Shown: positions 34,662 to 44,384, counted from the stretch's first letter. The stretch: DNA of 64,000 nt from Sulfitobacter sp. F26169L (GCF_026410285.1 NZ_JAPMLP010000003.1:434001-498000), one strand, 5' to 3'. Notes: a model not told the origin generated them from the letters alone. Numbers and translations: made by a program.

Positions 34662-35018
34662 TCAGATCAACCCTGCCCGTACAGCTATTGCCACCGCTTG
34701 GTCGCTGGTCTTGGCGCCTGGGTGTGTGCGCAAATGAAGCTCGACGGTGGCTTCGGATAATCCCAGCTTGTGCGCAACTTCGGTCGTCCGAAATCCATCA
34801 GCAACATAGGCAAGGCAATCGCGTTGTTTTTAGGTTAATACAGGCAGCAACCTGAAATTGGGAACTCGTTCCAACCCTGCATAGGTCAATTGATACCACG
34901 CCCGCCACATATCTTCGCGTTTCAGGCGTAATTTGGCAAACCCGTTCGCCGTGAGGTTCATCATCAGGCTCACCCCGACCCCAACACCGCATACAGCGGG
35001 ATGGATCGTCACAGACAT
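34662..35018 (-). pseudogene. Truncated and stopped LuxR-type quorum-sensing regulator
   Basis: In one frame, 119 codons read as the end of a LuxR-type regulator: residues 1-62 resemble the last part of an autoinducer-binding domain (RVPNFRLLPVLT), then a TAA stop (34830-34832) stands where homologs continue with the linker, then the DNA-binding domain goes on (QRDCLAYVADGFRTTEVAH and KLGLSEATVELHLR, ending VAIAVRAGLI). Most of the N-terminal sensor domain is missing. The frame is not shifted, so the stop is one base change (CAA, CGA or similar to TAA). No luxI gene is near. It is not a working gene unless the second half is translated alone. Confidence 0.8.
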
Positions 35019-35481
35019 ACCTGAGAAGATTATTAAGTTCGGCGCTGCTTATTGCAATCTGATCCAGTTCGACCTGCGATAACTAGAAGTGATCCTTAAG
35101 GTGCGCAATCCCCGTAAGTTACGGTGCAATCCCTGTTAGACAGTGTCGCGAAAAAGGGTCCGATCAGTCCTCGACCGCCCCCCGATAGCCCTCGGCCCAT
35201 GCGTCAGAGATATTTGCAGTATGCGCAGCGCAGTACGGGGCGACAAATCCATGAAGATGACTTTTGTGAGGCCCATATTTACCGGTTGGATCGCCGACTG
35301 CCAGAATTGCGCTGGCGATCCAGCCGCCACCATCGAGTCTGCAAGTGATCTGATTACCGACAAAAAACCTTTGCCCGAAAAGCTAAGGATGTCCGGAGCT
35401 TGTGTGGACCGAAAAAAATTGTTCCGATTTTTCAATCACGGCCGCCCCGGTACCTCTGCACACCTCATGCCAAGATTTAGC
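35019..35481. other. 460-bp stretch between two pseudogenes
   Basis: No intact gene is visible. The plus frame that leads into the VWA pseudogene is open from 35143, with pieces such as MKMTFVRPIFTGWIADCQNC that look like protein but match nothing I know; this could be the end of another lost gene. Missing parts of the LuxR gene are not recognisable here. Confidence 0.45.
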
Positions 35482-37627
35482 ATGCGTTTCCTTTTGTCGT
35501 TTTTGATGTTTGCACTCACAACACAGGTTAGCCTCGCACAAGACGAGCGCCGCGTTGTGATGGTTGTGTTTGACATGTCTGGATCCATGTGGGGTTAGGC
35601 GGACGGCGTCACCAAGGTAGAAATCGCGCATAATGCATTTCGCGGGCTGCTGGGCGACTGGGCAGAGGCTGGCACCCGTGCGGGACTGATAGCATACGGT
35701 CACCGCGCACGCGGAAATTGTGCAGATATTGAAGCACTTGCAACGCCCGATCAGGAGGCCGATATCGCCGCACCGGTGGCAGGTCTGCGGCCCCTTGGAA
35801 AAACGCGGCTGATGCGGGGGAGTTGGCGGACGCTATGGGCGATGTCGCACAAGCCACGGCTAAGCAAGAAGTGGCTGAAGCGATCCCCCACTTGCAAGAG
35901 CTGACACTCCGCGTCAACGGACCGCCAACCATGCGCCTCCCCGACGACACGACTGTATATGTCGGCGACACCGTGCTTGGCACTCTGACAGAGGCGACGG
36001 CCACGGTCCCCGGCCTGACCGCCAGCCTGCCTGTCGGACGTGTTACAGTTCGGGTTGAAGGCAGCGACGTTACGGGTGAATTGGTGGCAGATGTTATGCA
36101 GAACACAACGCTTTTGGTAATCGATACCGAAGCCGTAGCCCCCGACTATATTTTGTTCCGCAACGGACAGTTTCCAGTTTTGCGGCCTGACAGACTCCCA
36201 TTGGCCAACCAGCACTTCGTGATGGTCAAGAATGCAATGAGCGTTGATCGCAACAGTCACTATTATACCTATCTTTACCCATTCGGCTGCACAGACGAGA
36301 CATTACGCATCAAGGGTGGCAACATCGGCTCCAGAGCAGGTATGTCCAACCTAAATCTGATCACCTCACCAACGACACCGGGCGACTACGATCCGGTTAT
36401 GATGCGCACAAACCGCGAGGAATACTGCCGCATTCCCGTAGCCTTTGCTGCTGAGATCCCCCTGTTTGGCAAGGCGCGCGCGAAGCCGAACCCGGTGCTA
36501 TTATCGACGCGCTCTGGGCTGGCCCTAGCAGTCACAGAAACCAGTTTTTATTCTTGCGCGCAGATCAGGCATTATCGGACGCATCCTACGGTCGCAGCAC
36601 CGTATACAAAATATGGCAACCCCCGAAGGGTTTAAGCTGATCGTGCCGACCGAAGCGGGCCTCTATCGTTTGGTTTTTTCGCACCAACGTGGTCAACATG
36701 CGCAAGTTTACCACGGTCGGTATCCACGTGCACGCAAGGGACTGGAACTTTGGCGAAACCACCGGCCACGAGAATTTCAAGGTGACCCGCAACGGGGATG
36801 TCATGAACTTCGTCGCAAACCTTTCGGATCGCACCTATGCTGGCAAGCTGACCCACAACGGCGCGATCTGGCGCGGCGTTATGGAGTATGACGGCGGCAC
36901 TGCCAGCAGCCTCATCGTGAATTTGGTTCGGCCTAACGAGCTGGGGCTTCTCTTTGCATCGGCTAATCCTGACCCGGCACCAGTCAGTATCGCGGCCTAT
37001 GACGAACGTGGCCAACAGGTTAAGATGTCGACCGATTGATCGATTATTCAAGGTGATGCTCAGGATGGCGAATACGCGCCCTCCAACGGGGGAAGATATT
37101 ACCAAGCGGAAATGCCACCTGATTCCTATTTTGTCACCGCAACCACCAACGGCATGAGCGGGTCTTCCAACTTCATCCACGCGACAGAATGGCGGCTGGG
37201 GCATGTGGTTGTAATCCGTTCAGAAGGCGAAGGCGCTGGCCCGCCGATCAAGACTCCCTTCTATTGCTCGCCGAAAGTGAAATGCGCGATAAAGATGGGC
37301 GAAATTCCAATTTCATTTAACCTTCCGGTTGGTTGGGGTGCCGAGCGCCCGATAAAGACAAACAACGGAGTGGTTGCGTTCAACATGGTCACACGGACGC
37401 CTGACGGCCCAATTTACGGACCCTGAACCAGCGGCAGCGCGCGGTCCCTTGGACCGTGCACGGAACTTCCAACCGGAACCTTCTGCCATGATGTAACGGA
37501 CGACCCCAAACTTCTGGCGGACATTGCGTTGATCCAGCTCAGCCGGTTCTTCAAACCCTTTTACGCGTGGCTAAACGAAGAGCGCTTCAACACCCTGCTG
37601 GAACGATTGACCGGAGAGTCCGAATGA
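35482..37627 (+). pseudogene. Broken von Willebrand A-domain secreted protein
   Basis: Pieces in all three frames build one secreted protein of about 710 codons. It begins with a signal peptide (MRFLLSFLMFALTTQVSLAQ) and a VWA metal-site start VVFDMSGSMWG, where a TAG stop (35596-35598) replaces a coding triplet (homologs read on with AD). The same frame goes on (GTRAGLIAYGHRARGNCADIE) to about 35800, then most of the VWA domain is missing and the frame shifts. Later pieces are LPDDTTVYVGDTVLGTLT, STVYKIWQPPKGF, GLYRLVFSH, TVGIHVHARDWNF, TRNGDVMNFVANLSDRTY, a piece at 37112-37426, and the end ALIQLSRFFKPFYAWLNEERF, stopping at 37627. At least five frame changes and one stop are needed, so the gene is long dead. 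VWA proteins bind ligands through a metal site; the original role is unknown. Confidence 0.8.
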
Positions 37628-38213
37628 AACGCCTTACCTTGATCGCCTTCCTCATGGGCACGTCTGCGTCTGCGCAATCCGTCGGTGTGTTCTTCGTGCC
37701 AAAAGACGGAAGCGGCGTTGTCCAACGCGCCACTGATGTCACACTTGAAAAGGCAGAGGTTATCTTTGGCGAACCCCGTCCCGAGGGGGACACCGGAGTT
37801 GTGCTGAACAAAGGCGGAAACGCTGAATGGACAGACCGGACCTCGCGGCAGGTGAACGAACGCTTTGGTGGCGAGGGCAAGCCCTTTATCGTGCATCGCG
37901 AGGGCGTAGAGCCGGAGTCAGCGATGGAATATGACGCCGCCGAGGAAAAGCGCGACGGGCGGCCGATGCAGAAGAAAACTCCGACATCGAGTTCGAACAC
38001 GACGAAGACAGGTTTCCGGCCCCCGATGCCCTAAGCGCCACGCGCATTCAGTCGCGCGCCGGAACACGGGCTATCGAGCTCCGCGGGCAGAAATTTACCG
38101 GATGTCCCGCAGCGATTGAAGAAGCTGCGCGTGCGCAAGTAGACGCCCTTCAAACGTCGATCAACAGCGGCATTTTTGGGAACGGTTTCACAGCGGAAAA
38201 AATGGCACCCTAA
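37624..38213 (+). pseudogene. Broken gene once coupled to the VWA gene, secreted protein of unknown function
   Basis: It starts at ATG 37624 inside the VWA gene's last codons (ATGA), so the two were an operon. The first part has a signal peptide (MKRLTLIAFLMGTSASA) and a segment RPEGDTGVVLNKGGNAEW; it runs in frame to 38034. From about 37970 a different frame carries the more natural continuation (NSDIEFEHDEDRF, AIELRGQKFTGCPAAIEEA) and stops at 38213. One frameshift explains both. I recognise no family. The 38.2 kb border has an AGGAGG site with a five-codon frame (MARKS stop), perhaps the start of a third lost gene. Confidence 0.65.
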
Positions 38214-38580
38214 CTGGATTGGACCCAGACAGGAGGAAACTCATGGCACGGAAGTCTTGATCAGAACGAAAAAAGCGCGGGCGTATTCATTCAGTGGGCA
38301 GTACAGGTCAAGTCACCCGTGTTGATCAATCACCACCAACAGCTAAACTTCATGGCCGCTGATCTCGGCAATTGTCAGGTCGATAGTTTTGTGCCGGCTT
38401 TTTGTGCAAATTAGACCTTTGCTTAGGCCAGCGTCGATCTCTCTCCAGACAGCAAGGCGTCTAACTCCCAATGGTTAGGTAAAGACCTAGAAGCGGCATA
38501 CGCGCTAAGATAAAGTGATCTTGGTCAGCGACCATGGTTGGGTAAATAGCTGACGACAACAACCACCTGCACAGTGAATA
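38214..38580. other. 370-bp stretch without an intact gene
   Basis: An AGGAGGAAACTC ribosome site stands before an ATG at 38243 that opens only MARKS and a stop; the following codons (SERKKRGRIHS) stay in frame and look like protein, so this may be the dead start of one more gene of the VWA operon. The rest is without signal. Confidence 0.45.
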
Positions 38581-39486
38581 TTATACTCCCTGCAACTTTC
38601 GCGCTTCCACACTCGCCAAATTCAGCAATTCCTGCATAAACGGCTTTTCCCGATCTTCTGTGCGTATCGCTGCAAAAAGACTGCGCGTGATACCTTTCTC
38701 GGTCAACGGGCGGGTCACGTAATCGGAGGAGTATTTCACCTCCCGCACCACCCAATCAGGTAGCACCGACACGCCCCGATTGCTCGCGACCAGCAGCAAA
38801 ATTACCGCAGTCAGTTCCACCTGCCGGATCGCCGCAGGCTCCACCTTGGACGGGATCAGCAACTGACTGAACACATCCAGCCGCGTGCGCTCCACGGGAT
38901 AGGTGATCAGCGTCTCGCTGCGAAAATCCTCAGCCTCTATATACGCTTTTTGCGCCAGCGGATGGGCACTGGCCGCTACAAATACCGCCTGATAATCAAA
39001 CAGTTCGATAAACTCGACACCTGCGATCTCCTCGGGATCGGATGATATCACCAGATCTACTTCCTCACGCAACAAAGCAGGCAGCGCGTCAAACGCCAGT
39101 CCGGGACGGATATCCACATCCACTTCGCCAAAACTTCGGCGGAACTGCTCCAGCACGGGAAACAACCATTCAAAACAAGCGTGACATTCAATTGCGATGT
39201 GCATCCGGCCAGTGCTGCCATCGCGCAACCCGCTGAACTCCTCTTGCAGTGCTGCAACCTGTGGCAACACCTGTTCGGCCAGCTTCAGCAATCGCTGCCC
39301 CGCCGGGGACAGTTTCAGCGGCTTGGAACGGCGCACAAACAATTCCACCCCGGCCTGATCTTCCAATCCTTTGACCTGATGGCTCAGCGCGCTTTGCGTT
39401 ATATTCATCATTTCCGCAGCCCGTGCGAGCCCCCCCGCCTTGTGGATCGCTTGAATGGTCCGCAGGTGCCTGAATTCGATATGCAT
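38581..39486 (-). CDS. metR: LysR-type regulator, MetR-like
   Basis: The protein has 301 residues. The N-terminal winged helix-turn-helix is HLRTIQAIHKAGGLARAAEMMNI then TQSALSHQVKGLEDQAGVELF; the rest is a substrate-binding fold. It resembles MetR, which binds homocysteine and controls methionine genes, and it diverges from metF with 94 bases between starts, which supports the name. A perfect ATGAGG-CCTCAT palindrome overlaps its own start region. The ATG at 39486 gives the standard N-terminus. Sure of the LysR family; MetR by neighbour. Confidence 0.87.
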   Translation of the reverse strand: MHIEFRHLRTIQAIHKAGGLARAAEMMNITQSALSHQVKGLEDQAGVELFVRRSKPLKLSPAGQRLLKLAEQVLPQVAALQEEFSGLRDGSTGRMHIAIECHACFEWLFPVLEQFRRSFGEVDVDIRPGLAFDALPALLREEVDLVISSDPEEIAGVEFIELFDYQAVFVAASAHPLAQKAYIEAEDFRSETLITYPVERTRLDVFSQLLIPSKVEPAAIRQVELTAVILLLVASNRGVSVLPDWVVREVKYSSDYVTRPLTEKGITRSLFAAIRTEDREKPFMQELLNLASVEARKLQGV

Positions 39487-39502
39487 ATGAGGTGCGCCTC
39501 AT
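39487..39502. promoter_or_regulatory. Palindrome next to the metR start
   Basis: ATGAGG-TGCG-CCTCAT is a perfect 6-4-6 palindrome touching the metR start codon, in the metR/metF gap. A half site, GCCTCA, recurs at about 39528. It could be the LysR-type operator for self-control and metF activation. The classic MetR consensus is not matched exactly. Confidence 0.45.
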
Positions 39503-39580
39503 GTTGAAGATGAAAGTTATGAATTTGCCTCACTTAGCACCACATGCAACAAAGGTTCAAACCAAAACAGGATATCACAA

Positions 39581-40447
39581 ATGACCCTTCCCGCTGTTTC
39601 GTTCGAGGTCTTTCCACCGAAAACCGTCGATGCTTCGTTTCGCCTGTGGGAAACGGCCCATGCACTGGCGCCTCTGGCCCCGCGTTTCTTTTCCGTAACG
39701 TATGGTGCGGGTGGAACAACCCGCGATCTGACCCATGACGCCGCCCATGTGCTGCACCAGACTTCCAAACTTCCGGTGTCTGCGCATCTGACATGCGTTG
39801 GCGCGAGCGTTGCGGAAACGATGGAAGTCGCTGAGAAATTCCATGCCGCCGGTGTTACTGATATTGTCGCCCTTCGCGGTGATCCCCAAGCGGGAGAGCA
39901 ACGATTTACGCCCCACCCCGAAGGATTCGCCAACTCGCTTGAATTGATTGAGGCCCTTGCTTTGCAGGACAAGTTCACCATCCGCGTGGGCGCCTATCCT
40001 GACTGCCACCCCGACGCGGCCAGCCAGCATGCAAACATCCAGTATCTCAAGCGCAAGTTCGATGCAGGCGCGGACGAGGCGATCACCCAGTTCTTCTTTG
40101 AACCCGAAAGCTTCCTGCGCTTTCGCGACCAGTGCGCCGCCGCAGGGATCACAAAACCCATCGTTCCGGGCATCCTGCCGATCAGCAACTGGGCATCCGC
40201 GCGCAAGTTTGCCGTGCGCTGCGGCACGAAGATCCCCGCGTGGATGGATGAAGCGTACCGCGCCGCCGAGCGTGACAACCGGACCGAGCTTTTGTCGACT
40301 TCCCTGTGCACCGAACTGTGCAGCGAGCTGACATCGGAAGGTGTGGATGCGCTGCATTTTTACACGCTTAACCGTCCGGATTTGACCCGCGATGTCTGCC
40401 GCGCACTGGGCGTGACATCCCAATCCGTGCTCTCAAACGTGGCGTAA
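39581..40447 (+). CDS. metF: Methylenetetrahydrofolate reductase
   Basis: The protein has 288 residues, the normal length for bacterial MetF. Marks: VSFEVFPPKTV at the start, FFSVTYGAGGTTRD, SAHLTCVGASV, DIVALRGDPQAG and DEAITQFFFEPE. It uses FAD to reduce 5,10-methylene-THF to 5-methyl-THF, the methyl donor for methionine synthase. The gene has an AGGA site and faces away from metR. MetH is not in the window. A small inverted repeat follows before the thioesterase gene. Confidence 0.95.
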   Translation: MTLPAVSFEVFPPKTVDASFRLWETAHALAPLAPRFFSVTYGAGGTTRDLTHDAAHVLHQTSKLPVSAHLTCVGASVAETMEVAEKFHAAGVTDIVALRGDPQAGEQRFTPHPEGFANSLELIEALALQDKFTIRVGAYPDCHPDAASQHANIQYLKRKFDAGADEAITQFFFEPESFLRFRDQCAAAGITKPIVPGILPISNWASARKFAVRCGTKIPAWMDEAYRAAERDNRTELLSTSLCTELCSELTSEGVDALHFYTLNRPDLTRDVCRALGVTSQSVLSNVA

Positions 40448-40469
40448 CGCCTTGCAGTCCCCTGCAAAT

Positions 40470-40500
40470 CGGCTCTAGGCTGGATAGGAACCCAGAGCCG
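40470..40500 (+). terminator. Inverted repeat between metF and the thioesterase gene
   Basis: CGGCTCT (40470-40476) and AGAGCCG (40494-40500) are complementary around a 17-base loop that can pair partly. It ends 12 bases before the next ATG. No T run. It may terminate metF or act on the downstream start. Confidence 0.35.
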
Positions 40501-40512
40501 GAGCGACGATTA

Positions 40513-40995
40513 ATGCGAAAGATTGCAACCTCACCCGATGAATTGCTGAACCAGGAAGAAGTCCTGACCCTGTCCGGTCTGGAGTTCATGCAAAAAATGC
40601 TGGACGGGACAAACTCCGGCCCGCCCATCGGCGCGACCATGGGGTATACGCTGTACAGCGTCGAGGAAGGCCGCTGCGTGTTCCGCGGCGCACCGGAATT
40701 CAACGTATCCAACCCGCTCGGCACGGTGCATGGCGGCTGGTACGGCACATTGCTCGACAGCGCGATGGCCTGCGCTGTGATGACCCGCGTTCCGCGCGGC
40801 TCGGTCTATACGACACTGGAATACAAGATCAACATCCTGCGCCCGATCCCGCTGGGCACAGAAGTGGACTGTATCGGTGTGACCGATCATGTGGGCCGCT
40901 CTACCGGTGTGGCCCATGGCGAGATCCGCGGTGTGGAGGACGACAAGCTCTACGCCACGGGGTCAACAACCTGCATCGTAATGAAAATCGCCTGA
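40513..40995 (+). CDS. PaaI-family hotdog thioesterase
   Basis: The protein has 160 residues. The hotdog signature is NPLGTVHGGWYGTLLDSAMACAV (about 70-90), with the catalytic Asp on the long helix, and YKINILRPIPLGTEVDCIG the following strands. Family members cleave acyl- or aryl-CoA thioesters; the substrate is unknown. It follows metF by 65 bases on the same strand. The start is an ATG without a strong ribosome site (GAGCGACGATTA). Confidence 0.88.
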   Translation: MRKIATSPDELLNQEEVLTLSGLEFMQKMLDGTNSGPPIGATMGYTLYSVEEGRCVFRGAPEFNVSNPLGTVHGGWYGTLLDSAMACAVMTRVPRGSVYTTLEYKINILRPIPLGTEVDCIGVTDHVGRSTGVAHGEIRGVEDDKLYATGSTTCIVMKIA

Positions 40996-41026
40996 AATCA
41001 GGGCAATTCAATCGATACCCAGCAAG

Positions 41027-42109
41027 TCAGGGCTGCGCGGTTTCCATCGCGCGCGGCTTCTGCACTCCCTCGGAGCGTTGGGTCAGCGTTTCGTGCAGTT
41101 TTTCCGACGGATCGGCCCCGACGACACGTTTGCGGCGGAGGATAAATACCTTGCCCCACCCCGCAAACGTACCGATTGACGGGGCAGAGGCGTCTTGCAC
41201 GAAACGGTTCTGCCATCCCTCAGGCAGGGGCAATCCGGCAGCCTGTGCTTTTTCCAGCATCCAGACCAAGGGGATATTGGACAGCGGACGCGCGGCGTTG
41301 CGCCCGCCCAATTGTCCGCCGATATCACCGTGGGTACCACGAAACCACATCTGTTCAATCTGCTCCGGTCGCGCGGGATCGCTGTTCCATAAAACGGGGC
41401 TGTAAACCGTGCGTGTTTCGTCATATGCCAGTGCCTGATAGCCCCGCTTCACACCCGCACCCAGCGCATGGTTGTGAAAGGCGTGACGCGCCGCGCTCAC
41501 CCGCCAGACCAGCGGCGCGTTGATGCCCAGTGATTTTACAGTATCCCAGACGCCTACCATTTCTATTGGCAATTCCATCCAGCAGTGCGCTGTTGAAAAT
41601 GCGTCTGCTGCGCTGCCGTTCGGCGCGGATTCATACAGACGATAAGCTTGGCGAATGTTCCGTTCGGTGGCGTGTTCGGGTTTCAGCAGACCGATGCAAT
41701 CGATCATCCCTCCAAGCGAGCGCACAGCATAGGCACCGCGCGAATACCCCATCAGAAAAACACGATCCCCCTCGCGGTAACGCGATGCAAGATATCCGTA
41801 CGCGCGTTTGATCTGGCGGTTGATCCCCCGTCCGGTCACAACATCGCGCACCGAGCGCCAGTCATCCCATTGCAACCCCGGTTCATAGTAAATCGAAACC
41901 CTGCCGCCCATTTCCTGCGCCAGCCTGTAGGCTATGCCTGCATTGGTCTCCCGCCCGAGTCTGAGGGTGGACATCGTACCATCGAGAATGACCAGATGTA
42001 CCTGAACCCCGCGCACAGGACTGAAATCACTGTCAGGGCGTTTCCAAAGACGGCCAAAAAGCCGCCTCAGAAAAGATTTATCCTTATTACTCTGCAGCAA
42101 TGGCCTCAC
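41027..42109 (-). CDS. DUF2235 alpha/beta-hydrolase-like protein
   Basis: The protein has 360 residues. The DUF2235 fold is clear: HLVILDGTMSTL at the start, GLQWDDWRSVRDVVTGRGI, the nucleophile motif GYSRGAYAVRSLGGMI (about 121-136), IEMVGVWDTVKSLG and WFRGTHGDIGGQLGG with the catalytic His/Asp neighbourhood. DUF2235 covers the catalytic domain of Tle1-type phospholipase effectors, but stand-alone cytoplasmic members are common and uncharacterised. There is no signal peptide and no type VI gene nearby. The frame's first start is a GTG at 42109 that overlaps the CoxL-like gene by 23 bases; the exact start is uncertain, but the overlap suggests one transcript. Confidence 0.83.
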   Translation of the reverse strand: MRPLLQSNKDKSFLRRLFGRLWKRPDSDFSPVRGVQVHLVILDGTMSTLRLGRETNAGIAYRLAQEMGGRVSIYYEPGLQWDDWRSVRDVVTGRGINRQIKRAYGYLASRYREGDRVFLMGYSRGAYAVRSLGGMIDCIGLLKPEHATERNIRQAYRLYESAPNGSAADAFSTAHCWMELPIEMVGVWDTVKSLGINAPLVWRVSAARHAFHNHALGAGVKRGYQALAYDETRTVYSPVLWNSDPARPEQIEQMWFRGTHGDIGGQLGGRNAARPLSNIPLVWMLEKAQAAGLPLPEGWQNRFVQDASAPSIGTFAGWGKVFILRRKRVVGADPSEKLHETLTQRSEGVQKPRAMETAQP

Positions 42110-44384
42110 TATTCAACAACTCCCAGACCTTGTGTGGCGTGAAGGGCATGTCGACCTGTCGCACCCCACTGTCCCACAGCGCGTCCTGCACTGCGTTGGA
42201 CACAGCCGCTAGCGCGCCGACGGTTCCCGCCTCGCCGCAGCCTTTCATCCCCATCAGGTTTGCTGTCGAGGGTACAGGCTCACTGGTGAAGGAAATGTTA
42301 GGAACATCCAACGCACGTGGCATCGCATAGTCCATAAACGATGCCGTGAGCAGTTGACCGTCTTCGTCATACACCACGCGCTCCTGCACCGCCTGTCCAA
42401 TCCCCTGAACCACACCGCCATGAACCTGCCCTTCGGCCAGCAGCGGGTTGATAAGGTTGCCGAAATCATCAACGACGGTATAGCGGTCGATCTTCACTAT
42501 TCCTGTTTCTGGATCAATCACAACCTCACAGAAGTGTGCCCCGTTGGGAAAGCTGCGGCCATCCAGTGTGGCACGCTCGTGATGGCTCATCAAATCGTCG
42601 CGCCCCTTGCTGCGGGCCATTTCGGCAACCTCCAGCATGGTAGGCGTCAGGTTGGAACCGTCGCTGCGAAACCGCTCGTCGTCAAAGCTGATCTGCGAGG
42701 CAGGCACGCCCATTTCATCTGCCAGAAACGCGGTAAACTCCTCTTTGATCTTGCTCACAGTGGCCAGTGTGGCGTTATTCTGCGTGGTGACCGAGCGCGA
42801 GCCGCCCGTACCGCCACCCTGCGCAATCCGGTCGCTGTCGCCCTGCACAACCTGAATGGCTTCCATCGGAATACCCGTCTGATCGCTCAGGAATTTAGCA
42901 TACACTGTTTCGTGGCCCTGTCCGCCCGATTGCGTCCCGACAAGAATTTCAACCGTACCATCTGCAAGGAAATTGACTTTTGCGCCCTCGCTGGGATCGC
43001 CCAGAATACTTTCGATGTAATAACACAACCCCTGCCCGCGCAGCAGCCCATTGGCTGCATCGGCATCACGACGCGCAGCAAAGCCCGCCGCGTCTGCCTC
43101 TTGCACGCCGCGCGTCAGAACCTTGTCAAACTCGCCCACATCATAGGTTTCGCCTGTGGCCGACAGGTAGGGAAACTGTTCAGGCTTGATGAAGTTGATC
43201 CGGCGCAGTTCCAGCGGATCAACACCCAGTTCACGGGCGGCACGGTCCATCACCCGCTCCAACACATAAATCGCTTCGGGACGACCCGCACCGCGATAGG
43301 CGTCAACCTGTACGGTGTTTGTATAGTAACCCTCCACCTGCAACCACGTTGTCTGGATGTCGTAGGTGCCAGCCAGAACACGGCTGAACAATGTGGTCTG
43401 GATCGGCTGGCCAAATTGGCTGTTGTAGGCGCCAAGATTACACTTTGTGCGCACACGGTAAGCAGTGATCTTGTTGTTTTCATCAAATGCAAGCTCCGCC
43501 AACGACACCAGATCACGACCGCCATTATCGCTCAGCATCGCTTCGGTACGGTCCGACATCCAGCGCACCGGCTTGCCCAGCACACGGGCCGCATGGCTGA
43601 TAAGAAAATACTCGGGGTAGGACATTGATTTCATCCCGAATGCCCCGCCCGTATCAGGGTTTGTCACACGCACATTCGCCTCGTCCAGGCTAAAGGCCTT
43701 TACCAAATTTGCCTTGTGGACCCAGACGCCCTGCCCGTTGTTGGCCACATGGAGGCGCGTGCCATCCCATTCGGCATAACAGCCGCGGGGCTCTATCGAA
43801 TTTACGATGATGCGGTTGTCCCCGACCTCCAGTGCGACAGTTTTTGCCGCACCCTTGAAGGCCGCTTCGGTAGCGTCCTCATCGCCCATGCCCCAGTCAA
43901 ACGCGCAGTTGTCGGCAGCTTCGCTGTGTAAGGCTTCGCCGCCGCGCTCCAGCGACATCTTGGCTGGCAATTCATCTGCATCAAACATGATCAGTTCGGC
44001 CGCATCGCGGGCCTGCTGGTAGGTTTGCGCCACAACCATCGCCACCGGTTCACCTACGTAACGTACCCGTTCTTTCGCAAGCATCGGGCGCAGGGGTGCG
44101 GCAGACGTGCTACCGTCGCGATTTTTCAAGGTTGCACCAGAAATCGCAATGTCCACACCCGCCGCTTCGAGATCAGCGCACGTGAACACCAGATGCACAC
44201 CTTCGGCTTCGGCAGCCTCACTGACATCCAGTTCCGAAATTACACCATGCGCAACCGGCGCGCGAAAAACAAATGCATGCAGCGCATCATCAGGCGCAAT
44301 ATCATCCACATACCGCCCTGCCCCTGTCAGAAAACGCACATCCTCAACCCGTTTGATAGGTTGGCTTTTACCGAATTTATCCAT
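42087..44384 (-). CDS. Form-II CoxL-like molybdoenzyme large subunit (xanthine dehydrogenase family)
   Basis: The protein has 765 residues. It starts with KFGKSQPIKRVEDVRFLTGAGRY, typical of CoxL-type subunits, and has the molybdopterin-binding segments GGAFGMKSMSYPEY, VGTQSGGQGHETVYAKFL and MGMKGCGEAGTVGALAAV with the catalytic Glu. The active-site loop reads AYRGAGR, the form II signature; form I CO dehydrogenases have AYxCSFR, so CO is not its proven substrate. Such enzymes need a FAD-binding medium and a [2Fe-2S] small subunit, and neither is next to it here. The ATG at 44384 has GGGAG upstream; an in-frame start at 44402 is less likely. The substrate is unknown. It is followed by, and overlaps, the DUF2235 gene. 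Confidence 0.9.
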   Translation of the reverse strand: MDKFGKSQPIKRVEDVRFLTGAGRYVDDIAPDDALHAFVFRAPVAHGVISELDVSEAAEAEGVHLVFTCADLEAAGVDIAISGATLKNRDGSTSAAPLRPMLAKERVRYVGEPVAMVVAQTYQQARDAAELIMFDADELPAKMSLERGGEALHSEAADNCAFDWGMGDEDATEAAFKGAAKTVALEVGDNRIIVNSIEPRGCYAEWDGTRLHVANNGQGVWVHKANLVKAFSLDEANVRVTNPDTGGAFGMKSMSYPEYFLISHAARVLGKPVRWMSDRTEAMLSDNGGRDLVSLAELAFDENNKITAYRVRTKCNLGAYNSQFGQPIQTTLFSRVLAGTYDIQTTWLQVEGYYTNTVQVDAYRGAGRPEAIYVLERVMDRAARELGVDPLELRRINFIKPEQFPYLSATGETYDVGEFDKVLTRGVQEADAAGFAARRDADAANGLLRGQGLCYYIESILGDPSEGAKVNFLADGTVEILVGTQSGGQGHETVYAKFLSDQTGIPMEAIQVVQGDSDRIAQGGGTGGSRSVTTQNNATLATVSKIKEEFTAFLADEMGVPASQISFDDERFRSDGSNLTPTMLEVAEMARSKGRDDLMSHHERATLDGRSFPNGAHFCEVVIDPETGIVKIDRYTVVDDFGNLINPLLAEGQVHGGVVQGIGQAVQERVVYDEDGQLLTASFMDYAMPRALDVPNISFTSEPVPSTANLMGMKGCGEAGTVGALAAVSNAVQDALWDSGVRQVDMPFTPHKVWELLNSEAIAAE

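Noticed and set aside
41027-42109. DUF2235 protein as a type VI secretion effector
   Set aside because: No signal, no VgrG/PAAR or immunity gene nearby; stand-alone DUF2235 proteins are common.
42354-43628. Open frame of 424 codons on the plus strand inside the CoxL-like gene
   Set aside because: It is fully antisense to a well-conserved gene and its translation has no family features (rich in Arg, Cys and His); a shadow of GC-rich codons.
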